A stretch of 64,000 nucleotides of DNA from Ridgeia piscesae. Lineage: Eukaryota > Annelida > Polychaeta > Sabellida > Siboglinidae. The notes beneath the pieces were generated by a model that saw only the letters and a program-made list of their open reading frames with translations, was not told where the DNA came from and made no database searches. The translations under genes were made by a program, and so were the position numbers. The stretch spans positions 62,001 to 126,000 of the forward strand of contig JAODUO010000528.1 in assembly GCA_025642075.2 (NCBI GenBank). The letters are read 5' to 3'. This document shows, piece by piece, positions 1 to 37,000 of the stretch. The number at the start of each line of letters is the position of its first letter. Position 1 is the first letter of the stretch.

Positions 1-1034
1 GTGCATGTTTGTAAATGTATGCACCTTTGCTAAGCGCTTTATTATTTGAGTATATTTGACATGTAAATGAAAAACATCCTTAACAGACGAAAACATGCTT
101 ATTTAAATATCTCCAGTCGGGCCTGTGTCACCATGGCTCAGTCCAGCTCATGAAAATGAATTCCATATTTTTACATGTAAAGATTATGTTAGTTGTGTAA
201 CAAAATATCATGTAGATGCTGCTGCTTTTCATGCAAAGGATTCTTTGCAACCTATGATACATATCAGAAGCTGAACAAATATGCCAATGTTAGGCCTATA
301 CCTAGAACACTAGAAGTAAATTACTGAACATTATAATATTTATTGTTCTATCACCAAGGCTAAGCCTTCTTTTTAATTCACGAGTGCCAAACAGCAACAC
401 ATCATTTTTATATGAGAGTACCAGGGAATTTATTATATTTGTGGTATTATATAGTGATAATAAAACATATATGTTAATATTGAATATTTTTCATGGCTCC
501 AAGAATGGTTTTGCTCCAGAGTAAGTTAATTCATATAACAATATCTATGTCAATATCTTAATCAGTGGAATTTATTCCTTTTTGTATTATATTCTTTGCA
601 TTTATGGTTAAAAACCTAATTTACATATAATAGCCCCATTTTCCAAGAGCCTCCGATTTACGTATAAAATACCGTTTTCACCCGAGACCCTCTGATTTAC
701 GTATAAATCTCCCACATTGGCATTTCCAAAACTTAACCTGTATGGGTAAATTGGTGGTAAAAATCTCTGTCATGTTCTCATGGCATGACATTTTACATCC
801 GGGCAGCAATATTAGGTAGGAAAAGAATTTTCCATAACATGCCACTCTATGTTTGTGCACGTGGTGAGTTAAGTCACCAATGGATTTTTTGCAGCATCAT
901 GTGCAGATGGCATGTCTCACATAGGGGGCTCTAAGAGTTAAACATAATAATGTTTCAAAGTGAAAATATTTATAATTGAGAAACCAAATCATTAATCCAT
1001 TCAAAGAGACTTTGTGATGCCTTGTCTTGATCAG
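1..1034. other. Intron upstream of the first recognised exon
   Basis: No exon with family similarity is visible here. It is AT-rich sequence, presumably intron of the TBC1D9-like gene. A short duplicated phrase, GATTTACGTATAAA, occurs near 655 and 691. Nothing else is supported. Confidence 0.4.
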
Positions 1035-1040
1035 CTGCAG

Positions 1041-26022
<24,982 letters not shown>

Positions 26023-26624
26023 GTGTGGCAGGTGATTTTATTGTTTCGTCATCCAGTTCTATGGTGTATGTATGTATCTATATGTGTATATAATGTGTAT
26101 ATATATCTACATTTGGATTATAATATAAGCAATACAGGTTCTAATGTAGTTTTCTTAAATGCATGTTCAGATGCTAGTCATGCGAGTTGCGCTTGTGATA
26201 TTAGAGTGGCATGCTTATGTTTGTGTTGAGGAAGGTAAGGTTAACAACTTGATTAATGTGACAGTGGAGCTGTGAGAAACATTTAGTTAATAAAAATGGA
26301 AGTTCCCATCCATATGGGATACCTGTGATTGTAGCTTGCTTATCCAATTTGTCTGAGTTATCTGTGCATTCATTGTGGCAGCATTGCATGTTTTTGACTG
26401 AATGAACTCTGACCATAACATTTTTAAATCGCTGAATATTTCTCTGTACATCATTAGTATATTACACTATGTAATATTCATCATCAGTTGTAATAACAAA
26501 AACAGTTAATTGCTGTAGGCTACTGCAGCTCTATCTAGTACTTCACACTTGTACTGAAATATAACTGGCCTTTTGCTGGGAATATTAATATTTTTATGCA
26601 GGTGTTAAAAGTATATCATTTTGT

Positions 26625-26630
26625 AATAAA
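26625..26630 (+). promoter_or_regulatory. Candidate polyadenylation signal, TBC1D9-like gene
   Basis: AATAAA lies 600 bp after the stop in AT-rich sequence. Others occur near 26289 and 26657, so the choice is a guess. Confidence 0.3.
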
Positions 26631-26689
26631 ACCATGTTATGTTACTGACCATTACCTTGAATAAATTAATGTGCTAAATAAATTAACCT

Positions 26690-26955
26690 CCCAGGCAGAC
26701 CTGTTCACTCAGACACCATCTCGGCTTCTCTGGGAAGCATCCAGCCATATGCTACAATTAATGCGTGAAGGCTGCTCATACACATATCCACAACTGTCTA
26801 TAGCCAGGTACTCATTTATACAGCTGAGTGAACTGGGGCAATGTAGAGTGAAAAAAATTGCCCAATGTTCTAACACTGCAGCACAGGATTCGAACCTGGG
26901 TTCTCTTAGTCGAGAGTCCAAAGCTCTACCCCTGAGCCATTGCGCTCTACGAACT
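26690..26955 (-). mobile_element. tRNA-derived SINE
   Basis: On the - strand the head has an A box TGGCTCAGGGG (26929-26939) and a B box GGTTCGAATCC (26886-26896), as in a tRNA. It continues into a body shared with copies at 7545-7710 and 10525-10590. Body and tail are the repeated part, so this is a SINE and not a functional tRNA gene; the anticodon arm is irregular. Confidence 0.75.
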
Positions 26956-27720
26956 AGTGATATTGTGCAGATCTTTTATTGAATAAATACACGTTAAACA
27001 TGCAAATTACAAGCACATCTGCTTGACTGACTGTGATTATGATGTGACAATGGCTAGTGTCAATTAATCCAGCCTTTCTCCTGAGCCATGGTGTGTATGC
27101 CATTCGATTGGCGATACCAGTCACATTATTGTTCTCACAAATGCTCAAATTGAATAAAAGGAATTGCAATGAATTGGAGTTGGAATTGATTGAATGGAAT
27201 TCCCAGCCCTGGTGGTATTATATTAATTCCTAAGTCAGTCAGAGCAGCGTCCTTTGAGTGAGGTATTTTGGAGACTGGCTTGTCACAAATACATATGTTA
27301 AGTGTTGAGAGAAGGTATTTTAGTATACCGATTAGAGAAATGTGCCACCACGTTTCTGACTGGTATCACTGATGGAGTGGCATGTACCATGTGCTGACTA
27401 GAGTAAACGAGGTCTCTTCATACATATTCTACATCACTGTACTTCGCCATCAGTACAAAGATGTAATTAAAAAAGAAATCAACTGCTCCTGGACTGACTG
27501 CTTTACTAGACGGGCACATCCATGACACGCTTTGTTAAGCATCATTGTGCGCATTCCTCTAATACATATATTTGCAACATTCCCGATGAATAACAAATAA
27601 AATTTCAAAACAGTAACACTAACTAATGACTAGGAAATGATTACATTGCCATCAAAACAAATCCAACTCAAAGACGATGATAAAATATATAATTATCCAA
27701 AAAAAATTACCATTAGCAGG
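26956..27720. other. Spacer between convergent 3' ends
   Basis: No gene is seen. It includes an AATTGGAATTG-type stretch at 27150-27215 ending near CAGCCCTGG. The remainder looks unique and AT-rich. Confidence 0.5.
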
Positions 27721-28079
27721 TCATTTTTCGGGCGGCTGCAAATTGCTCTGGGAGGATTCTGTTTGACAGTCTCTGTGATCATCTAGCATGTGACATGTGT
27801 TCATGGAAGTGTCCCCTTGAGCCTGGCTGTCGGCCGGCCCGCGGTCACTGCCAAGGAGCTTCTGGAAGAGCTCATCGAGGGCTTCTGTCTCCTTGTCCTC
27901 TAAGAGCAGGTGTGTTGTGTTGAAGAGCATGAAGTGTTGGAATAGTGTGTTCAGGTGGCCGTGTAGACGGAGGATCACAATCAGCTCATAGTGTGACTCG
28001 TAGATGTGACTGAGTACGTGAAACAACAGGCGATGGATCTTCTTTGCCACTGATTCAAATGAACTTGGAAAGTCATTGC
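27721..28079 (-). CDS. MOB2: MOB2-like exon 5 (C-terminal)
   Basis: The exon begins GNDFPSSFESVAKKIHRLLF, covers the zinc-ligand histidines (SHYE..LHGHLNTLF) and ends QPPEK before TGA (27721-27723). The acceptor is TTCATACAG on the - strand. Confidence 0.95.
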
Positions 28080-31000
28080 CTGTATGAACAATTCACATTA
28101 TAAAGTCACATATCATTTATCCTGCAAGAAACTAATGTTTCAACTGTAAAGATATACATTAATTCAAGACCAACTGTAATGAAGTATATTTGTTCAAGCT
28201 GCATCAAAAATTTATTTCACTGACTAGGGTTCATTATCAGATCATCAGATATGTAATGCATTAACAGTAATATGTCCAGTCAGTAGACTAATGACAGTGC
28301 ATTCTTCTGAGTTTTGACATTAACATTCATTTAAAATGATACTAAATAATCCATTTGCAAGCAAGCATGTTAGCCAACGCTAGAAATATTGTAGGCCAAA
28401 TTCACTACATAGTATAACAGGTTTGGGTTTAACATATATTTTTTAAACTTGCATGCAAACCACACAAACTAATACAAATAATGTAGTAGCATTAATTCAT
28501 GGAAAACTAAGAAAACGTTTTAACAATTTACTTTGTTATTAGGTTTCTGTTCAAAAATATTTTTGAGTGCATAAAATTCATGAATACTATGAGTACGTCA
28601 CCATATTTAGTAGGGAAGACATTTTCATCATGTATCGTGTTTTGTGTGAAAGTCATCACGTAGTCGACATACTGCGGTGCTGGACACTTGCTCTTTTTAC
28701 CTTTCTCATCCACCCAACTGTACTGGCTGAAACACAGCACAACATACAGCTGAATTACACCATAATAACACGTTTATCATGCATAATTTGCCCTGCCCTG
28801 GCAGATCTCCTTATGCAAAGTCCAAAAGTTAACCAAGCCATTCAGTGTTATACTAGTAACTTAATTCATCAGTCGCAACCGCATCAGCTGTAAGAACAGC
28901 ACAAATCCCTGCCCAAATTCTATGGTGGATAGACGACTGGTGGGAATGCCAATATAATGACCCACATGCATCCTAAACACTGCATTGACACGAGACACAG
29001 TTGTCTGAAATAAGCATTTATTGTGATTTATGATCACCTGACCTGCCACCAACCGCTGGTCCACTGGATGGTTTCATAGGCTGAGCTTAAATTCAGAGTT
29101 TTGCAAAGTGATGAGCCAGGGGTACTAACATAGTCAGCAGCAGTGATCCCTGGTAGATGAGAATGCAATACAAGCCAAATGTATTTACTGAAACAGCCGT
29201 ACTGACTGAAACAACCTATCTGACTGAAACAATACAATCTAGCTGTCCTGGCTGAACCACTGAAGCACACCACAACGTAGCTGTATCGACTCAAACCTAG
29301 TTGTACTGGCTGAATCACAACATAATTTATTGTTAATTGCACTGGCTGAAACACAAAACAATCAAGTTGTACTGGTTGATACACAACCTCGTATCAGCTC
29401 ACTGAAACACAGCACCATTTAACTGTAATATTCTTCTTTTGGATATTGTGGAATGTCAAACTTCCAGGTAATGTCCCACAGACGGGTAGTAGAAGTTGTA
29501 TCTTTTGGCTTTTATAAGGATCAGAAAAGATTTGACTTCATGGCATGAAACATTATTATGATCAAGCTGTATGGGACACTAACATTGGCTGAAGTGGAGT
29601 CTACTTACACATTGCCTGGCCCTGTCATTGCAGCACAGGCGCTTGAGGTGCAGTACTCCGATACGATACCATACATCAGGTTGATATGCTCAAAGAAAGA
29701 TATTGCTGCAAAAACAGAAGCAACAAAATGCTGTATTGCATGGTGCAGCTATGGAGACCATGTTACTGGATACTGTGACTTACATTCTGTAGATAGACTG
29801 TATATTAGTGTCTTAACAGGCTCAACGAAAACACAGAACAGTTATAACCCCTGAAGTGTTGAGTCTATTACCGGTAATCGTGCCACACATGGCTAACACA
29901 TGAATCAAGTGTAGACATGGAGTCAAATACACTGAAATGTATTTAAAAACAAATACTCTTGAAGGATTCAAAAATATTTCAAATACTTTTCATTTTCAGG
30001 AGATATTACTATATACGTATAAGAAAAGCAAATCATATATCAAGACATCTAGTTTATAGGCACAGTTAGTGTTTTGCTAATACACCTACAGGCAAATCAA
30101 TGCTAGGGAAAAAATTGAGGAATTCATGAGTGATATTAGACAGTGGCTGGATTATAACTATCTTCTTCTAAACGAGGTGAAGACTGAAGCAATCGTTTTT
30201 CATTCTGCCGCCGTCCACTCGCTTTCTCCGTTGTCTACCATCTATGTATGTGGGTCTCCATATCACTGTCGTTGAATGTTCACGATATAGGCGGTTTACT
30301 TGACTGCCATCTTGACATGTCGGTGCAGGTATCAAACATCTGTCGCGCTGCATACTCTATTTTGTATTGCCAAAATACGAACAAGTCTGACAATTGCAGC
30401 ATGAAAGACTCTCGTCCACGCCCTTGTCACATCACGGCTAGACTACCGTACGGGAACGCTGTCCTGTATGGCATCTCCAACCACCTTCTGCACTGCCTTG
30501 AGAAGGTGCAGCACTCGGCGACTAGAGTTGTGCTGTGTGTCAGGCGCGGTGACCAGCGAATCATGACGGGGACACTGCAACAACTCCACTGGTTGCCCAT
30601 GAAGTACTGCTTTGAACACAAGCTACTCGTCAATGTGTTTCGTGCTCTACACGATTGAACGCTGGTGTACATCGCCTTGCTAATCACGCCGTACGTGCCG
30701 CGTCACACCTTATGATCTGCTGACAGCGCATTGTTAGCGGTTCCCCGTTACAACCTTGAACGATATGGGCGCTGTTCTTTCTCTTGAGCAGGACAAACTC
30801 TGTGGAATGCATTACCCGAGGATTTGCGTTCCACAGAGTGCATGAACAAGTTTACAACACATCTTAAGAGTTATTATTTCAAGATTGATATATCAGGAGT
30901 AGAACTTCGGCAATTTATTGCCTAACAGACTTAGCCTGGCTCCATCGCTTCACAAGGTGCAATAGAATTGGCCGCATCCAAGTTGCTCGATATAATTAAT

Positions 31001-34000
31001 AAAATTACCTATCCCCACAGCTCTCACCACTCCATCCAATCACCGATTCTCTTCTTACTTGACGCCGCCATTGTTTAAATCTTGCCTTCGTGTAGCTCCG
31101 TATTTATCAGTTTTGTGAGCTGATATCATATTTTGTTTAAACGAAGTTACGGTTTATTGTTTTTCTTTTCACCTCTGCAATATAATGGGCTGTTTTCAAA
31201 CCACTTTTCAGTTGTATTTTTCTATTATTAGCCATTTTTCGACTTCACCCTTTCAATTTTAACGTAATTGTAATGGCGGACCGACCACTTGCGAACACGC
31301 CACCATCTGCAATAGACTCATGCGCGGCTGCGATAATCATCCGAACAAGTCTCTTGTCACGGTATTACAGTCGACAACAAGTACGACACTTGTTCACAGT
31401 GGACTGATTAAGTATGGAATGGAATGGTATAAACGCCGCTCCGTTTCAGAAATGCAGGCGCCTGACAAATGTAAACATCGCTGCAACCCGCGCTGATAGG
31501 GCTAGCCTACAGACATGTAGCATATCTCGCGGCAGCTGTCTTAGGTTTTCTCCGGTGCCATCCCCAGAGATGGTCCAAGACAGTGACCGTTAGTACAGGT
31601 TGGAAGATATTCTCAACCGTCTTCGTGAACCGCCGATTTTACCAACGTGCGATTGGGGGTGCGAATAATCAGCCCTATTGTGCTCCCGGAGGCCTAGTTA
31701 CGACCTAGACATTTGACAGAACTGCCCGGACAAAAAATAGTCTCGCCAGTTGGATTCCCAAAAAGAGAATCCGAGCAAAATACCCGGCAGTCCATGTCTA
31801 TGGACTTACGCTGACGGGCCCGGCCCAGGCGGAAAACCAGTGACATTGCTCCGGATAGAATGGAGGTGGAGCCAGAGGCCCGGCCCTCTGGGCTGGGACC
31901 CGGAGCCTCGGACGCCAGAGGTCCGGCCGAACCCGAAGATTAACAGTGTTCGGCCGTATGGAAACCCGAAGCCGAAGAGCCAGCCGGTTCTCCGGAGAGA
32001 CGGAGATTGACCCCGTTCGGCACAGGTCACCGACCGAAGCCAATCAGAAACCGTCACAGCATAAGGGTGATCGCAACCGGGTGCCATCAAGGCTGCAATT
32101 ATGGGGAAAATTAGGCGCATTAAAACCGGAGTTTGCCTTCGCCGGCTCCATGACACGGGGTCCTGTTTCGCGACCCACAACCTACTCACAGCTGGAAGAG
32201 CCGGTTTTCGGCCAGCAAATCGTCACCGTTTCCACCAAAATTAACGGTTGACTGTGCATTGAAACTTTGGTCCCGGGAATACATAGGCGATTCCCGTACA
32301 TGACTTCCCGGGAGACTATCGCCATTATGTAGGCGAGTACTCAGCTGCCGGTTCCGCCCGACAGCGTGACACAGACAACAATTATGTTTTCTTGCCATTC
32401 TCCTATTCGGGTGCTCACGCGACGTTTGATGAGAGGCTCGTGTATTCCTGTTCGGATGACGATGGTGCCTGGAGTTTGGTCGACGAACATGAACAACACA
32501 CTGATACAGCTCCACAATCAGTTACCGTACAACCGGACGAACAATGTGACAAGATATCACATTCAGAACAGGTCATCCTGGCCCACATGTTTCTCTCTGA
32601 TGAATTGCTGGCGACTGACAGTCTTGTCCCTCGCACAGTGCCACGTCTGTCAACACTGACACAAGTCGCTCCCCCAGCCAGGTTTTCCTTTTTCTGAGAC
32701 CAGGGATGAGACAGGGGAGAGAAAAATAAAGGAAAAATTTACATGGGGCAAATAAGGGTGTGATATGAGTGAGCAAAGCGAGCGAACATCCCGGTCTGGG
32801 GGTTCGGGAAAAACTTTCAGTTTTGCAGTCTCTCAGAAGGTAAGCCCTCTGGGGTGTACCAAAAGCACAAAAATTGTCATTTTTTTAAATATGCATTTTA
32901 ATGTTTCCGACCCAAGGGAAGGATTTTTTTCATATTTCTTGTCAACAAGTACACATACATACACAAAGTACATACAGTACATACAGGTGGTATAAAGGTT
33001 AGAGACCTGACATGTAATCGGGTGATCTGGCTGAAGACATAATAACATTACATCACATCACCAACATCAGAATTCATAGGTATTTATAAGTAACACACTT
33101 ACCTGGCTCCGTCGCTTCACCATATCACCCTCCCTCCTTCCCCGCTATAGGGAGATTACCTATCACAGTATCAGCCTTTTTGCCAAGTGCGAAGAGAAGA
33201 GACTCAGTGATTGGATGCAGTGGTGGAAGCTGTGGGGATAGGGATGGCGAGCAAATTGGGCGCGGCCAAGTCAGGCCTTGACATTAAGCTTTTGCATCCA
33301 CTGGCCCGTGGCGCCAGTAGATTGGAAAAGTTACTGGCCCCCAAAAAAGTTACTGACCCGAAAATATTGTAAAGAAAATATGGTGCCCATCGCTTTAGAA
33401 TACCAAGTTTCGACAGGAGTGACATCATGAAGCTTTTCTGAAGCTCTTATGTTGCATGTTTTTTTAAATGTAAATTTTTCAGATTGCTACAATAAAAAGA
33501 GAAAACTCTACATTAAAAGAAATTTTTTAGTCATGGTTTCAGTCTGAAATTACATATCAACGTTAATTACTACAGTCAACGTCTTCTGTCAGTGTTGTGT
33601 CTCTTATACATATGACATACAGTGTAATAAAGTCAGTTTAAATAAAAAAAAACAATATAAAACAAAAATGTAAAAAGTACAATATTTTTTATTACAGCCT
33701 GCGCCGTAGGCCATTTTATGAGCTCGGATATTATAAAAACAAACTTTTCATATTTAATATTAACAATTGATTTACTCATTGACACTTTCTATTACCGGGG
33801 GTAATAGTTCGTTTTGCATAATTGCATTGAGACTAAAGCAAAGTCGGCGAAGTCAAATTCATGACTGACTGTTTTGACAGGTATACGGGCTTGGGGCTTG
33901 AAACAATAGCTGTCTGTCATGAAAAACATTTCTTAGTTTTGGTTGTGCCTAAAAACTGTTACTGCAGAATCAGGCATACGTGACACCATGATAAATTAGC

Positions 34001-37000
34001 AGTAGAACACAGATAACCTGTGTCCCATTTAATGACAGGCTAGCCTAAGACTATGTAAACAGTGCATTGGTGAGTGAGGTCGAGGGCCCATGTGTTCCGG
34101 TGACAGTGTGAACGCTGTCCAAAACACTTGCCCTCTTTCTTCCAAGATTGTTTTACAAAATCCACCGCTGCAGGAATGGTCTTTTACAACACTGTCAAAC
34201 GTTTGACAATATAACAAATTGCATAGATGTTTTTCCATTATGGAATGTGCACTAGCGTTTTACCATTCACGCAGACAACAGCGACATCACCTACCACCCA
34301 TAGCCAACGGCATCGTGTAGCACGATTGCTGATTGGGTAAATAAGGAGTGATTCCCGCCGTTCACCAATCATGTGGGCGTTTACAAAATATGACTTCCAC
34401 ATGTGCATGGACATCGTTGTGTAGGCACGACAACATTTTAGACACAGTTGTGTAATAAGTTATAGATAAAATGTAACAAAACGAACGTTAATAAATAGAC
34501 TAATGTTATTAAGGTCGTTGGGTTATGGAAACGTCGATGGTGGTCAGTAGGGGATTGAAACCACTGGCCCACCGGGCCAGTAGAATTTAAAAACCTGTGG
34601 CCCGAACTGGCCCGACAGCTTTAAAACATGCATCGGGCCATCGGGCCAGTGCCAATGTCGAGCCCTGCAAGTCTATTGCACCTTGTGAATCGACAGAGCT
34701 AGGTAAGTATGTTACTTATAAATACATATTTTAATTATAAAAATATAGAATTTATGTTATTAGACAGTGGTACTAATAAAGTCAAAAGTTTACTAGTCCA
34801 CCAAAATATAAAAACAACCCAAATTTAAGTCGTTACAATTTTATTTGAAACTGAAAAAGTATGTGTAGCAGCAACCAGCTGAGGTTTGCCATAGTGTCTT
34901 ACTGTGGGTAGCGAGCCATTCATTGTAGTTGAGCCCATACGGTAGTTTCACCAGCGGTACAATGTCAATAGCCAGAATCTTCTCTTGTACGTAGTCGTCA
35001 TCCAGGTATGGTCGACACTCACCGTGAACAGACACAGAGGACGAGTCCTTCTCCTTCCTTCGGCTTTTCCTGTAAAACACAATTGTATAAACTGATTTAA
35101 CTGAAAAAACTATAAATTCAAAACATGTATTATAAGAAAATAAGGTGATACAGTGGTAAAGTTATGTACTTAATCAAATAATGTTAGGAGTATTACTAAC
35201 TGAAGTCTGAATATAACATGAGCTGAACCATATGCACAAAGCATGAGAAGAGCAATAATAAATATAACTCCATAATTTATACTACCACTGGCTAGTTCTT
35301 GTCCACTTAGAATTTAGTTAATATTCATCTAAAGCTAATAAGTTCACTTGTTACTAGGTGTATCCTTGTATTTGCTTAAAGCATGCAGTCAACAAGATGT
35401 TCAAAAGAAAAATGTTCATTTAGTAACAATACTATTATCATTCTCACATAGGGCAATGCCAAGTAGTAGACTAAAGTCTAGTACTGTCAGGTGACAGTTG
35501 GTAATCTGTTTAAGGAACAAAACAAATGTTGGGTTCAACAGTACTCACTCAGCAAACATTAATTATCAAGTCTTGACATTCAGACTTAGGGATAAATACA
35601 GGCTAACCGGCTAAGGGTCTGTAAACATCTATAGACACTGTCTCTGTGAGCCCCAAATCAGCTCCAGCTTAATACTTGGAACTTGTAATGTGCTAGGATC
35701 CTCTGCTGGGAAGCCATGTATCTCAGAATCAGTAGACCAGAGTAGACATGCACTTTCTGTCAGACATTCTGTTATTGAAGCACTGGTAAATGGTCAGTTA
35801 GCATCATGAGTGGCAGAGGAAGACCGATTGACAACTGGTGGCAATTTTTTCACACAATTGAAGAAGATGGCAAGATGGAAGAAAGATCAATGCCACAATG
35901 TCAGGCATTTGTGAGTGCAAACTGCAAAGGCTGAGGAATCTTAGCAATTTTTTTAATGTGTGATTAAACAGGTAAATGCCAGTGATGGTACACAGTATAT
36001 CTAGATGAGACCACAATTAGATAGCTTTTGATTAAAAATGACGTTAAATCTGAACTAATCCTAACAGTGCTACACATGTGTTGTTAGTATGTTCAAATTA
36101 CCATTTTATCTGTAGTGTTCACAATTTTTTAACTAAGTTCATTGTTGTCCACAAATTGCAAGGCAAAATAATTGTCTTTAACATATATTATCAGAAGCTA
36201 AGACAAAATCACAAAAGGATATAATTATCAAGTTATACTAGAATAATCTGCTTAATCATGAAGATATTTCTATGTTGTCCTTACTCGTGGGTTCCCTTAC
36301 TCATCACTGTTCATGGTTCCCTTTTATCACACACCGTAAGCCATGTTGTGCATGGCATGGATCACCCATGGCGCAGTTACACATTTAATCCAAGTCGGCG
36401 AAGTCGAATTCATGACTTTGACTGTTTTGACATGTATACAGGGGGGCTTGAAACTATAGCTATCTGTCATGAAAAACATTTCTTAGTTTTGGTTGTGCTG
36501 AAAACTGTTACAGCAGAATCAGGCATACCTGATACCAAGATAAATTACCATTGCCATTAGAACGCAGATATCCCGTGACCCATTTAATGACAGGCTACCA
36601 CATGACTATGAAAACATCGCATGACACTTGCCCTCTTTCTTCCAAGATTGTTTTACAAAATCTACCGCTGCAGGAATGGTCTTTTGCAACACTATCAAAT
36701 GGTTCACAGCATAATTACATAGATGTCTTTCCATTATGGAATGTGAACTAGTGTTTTATCATGCAGACAACAACAACATCGCCTACCACCCACAGCCAAC
36801 GGCAACGTGTAACAAGATCGCTGATTGGGTTAATAATGAGTGATTCCCGCCATTCGCCAATCATGCAGGCATTTACAAAATATGACTTCCACAGTGCATG
36901 GAAGTCTTTGTGTATGCACGACAACATTTTAGACACACTGCGTAATAAGTTATAGATAAAATGTAACAAAACAAACGTTAATAAAATTAGTAGACTAATA

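Noticed and set aside
26881..26950. A functional tRNA gene on the - strand
   Set aside because: A and B boxes are present, but the anticodon arm is irregular and the sequence continues into a SINE body found elsewhere in the window.
28861..29064. Minus-strand frame with HVGHYIGIPTSRLSTIEFGQ
   Set aside because: It looks protein-like but lies inside MOB2 intron 3, has no splice partner in phase, and matches no family I know.
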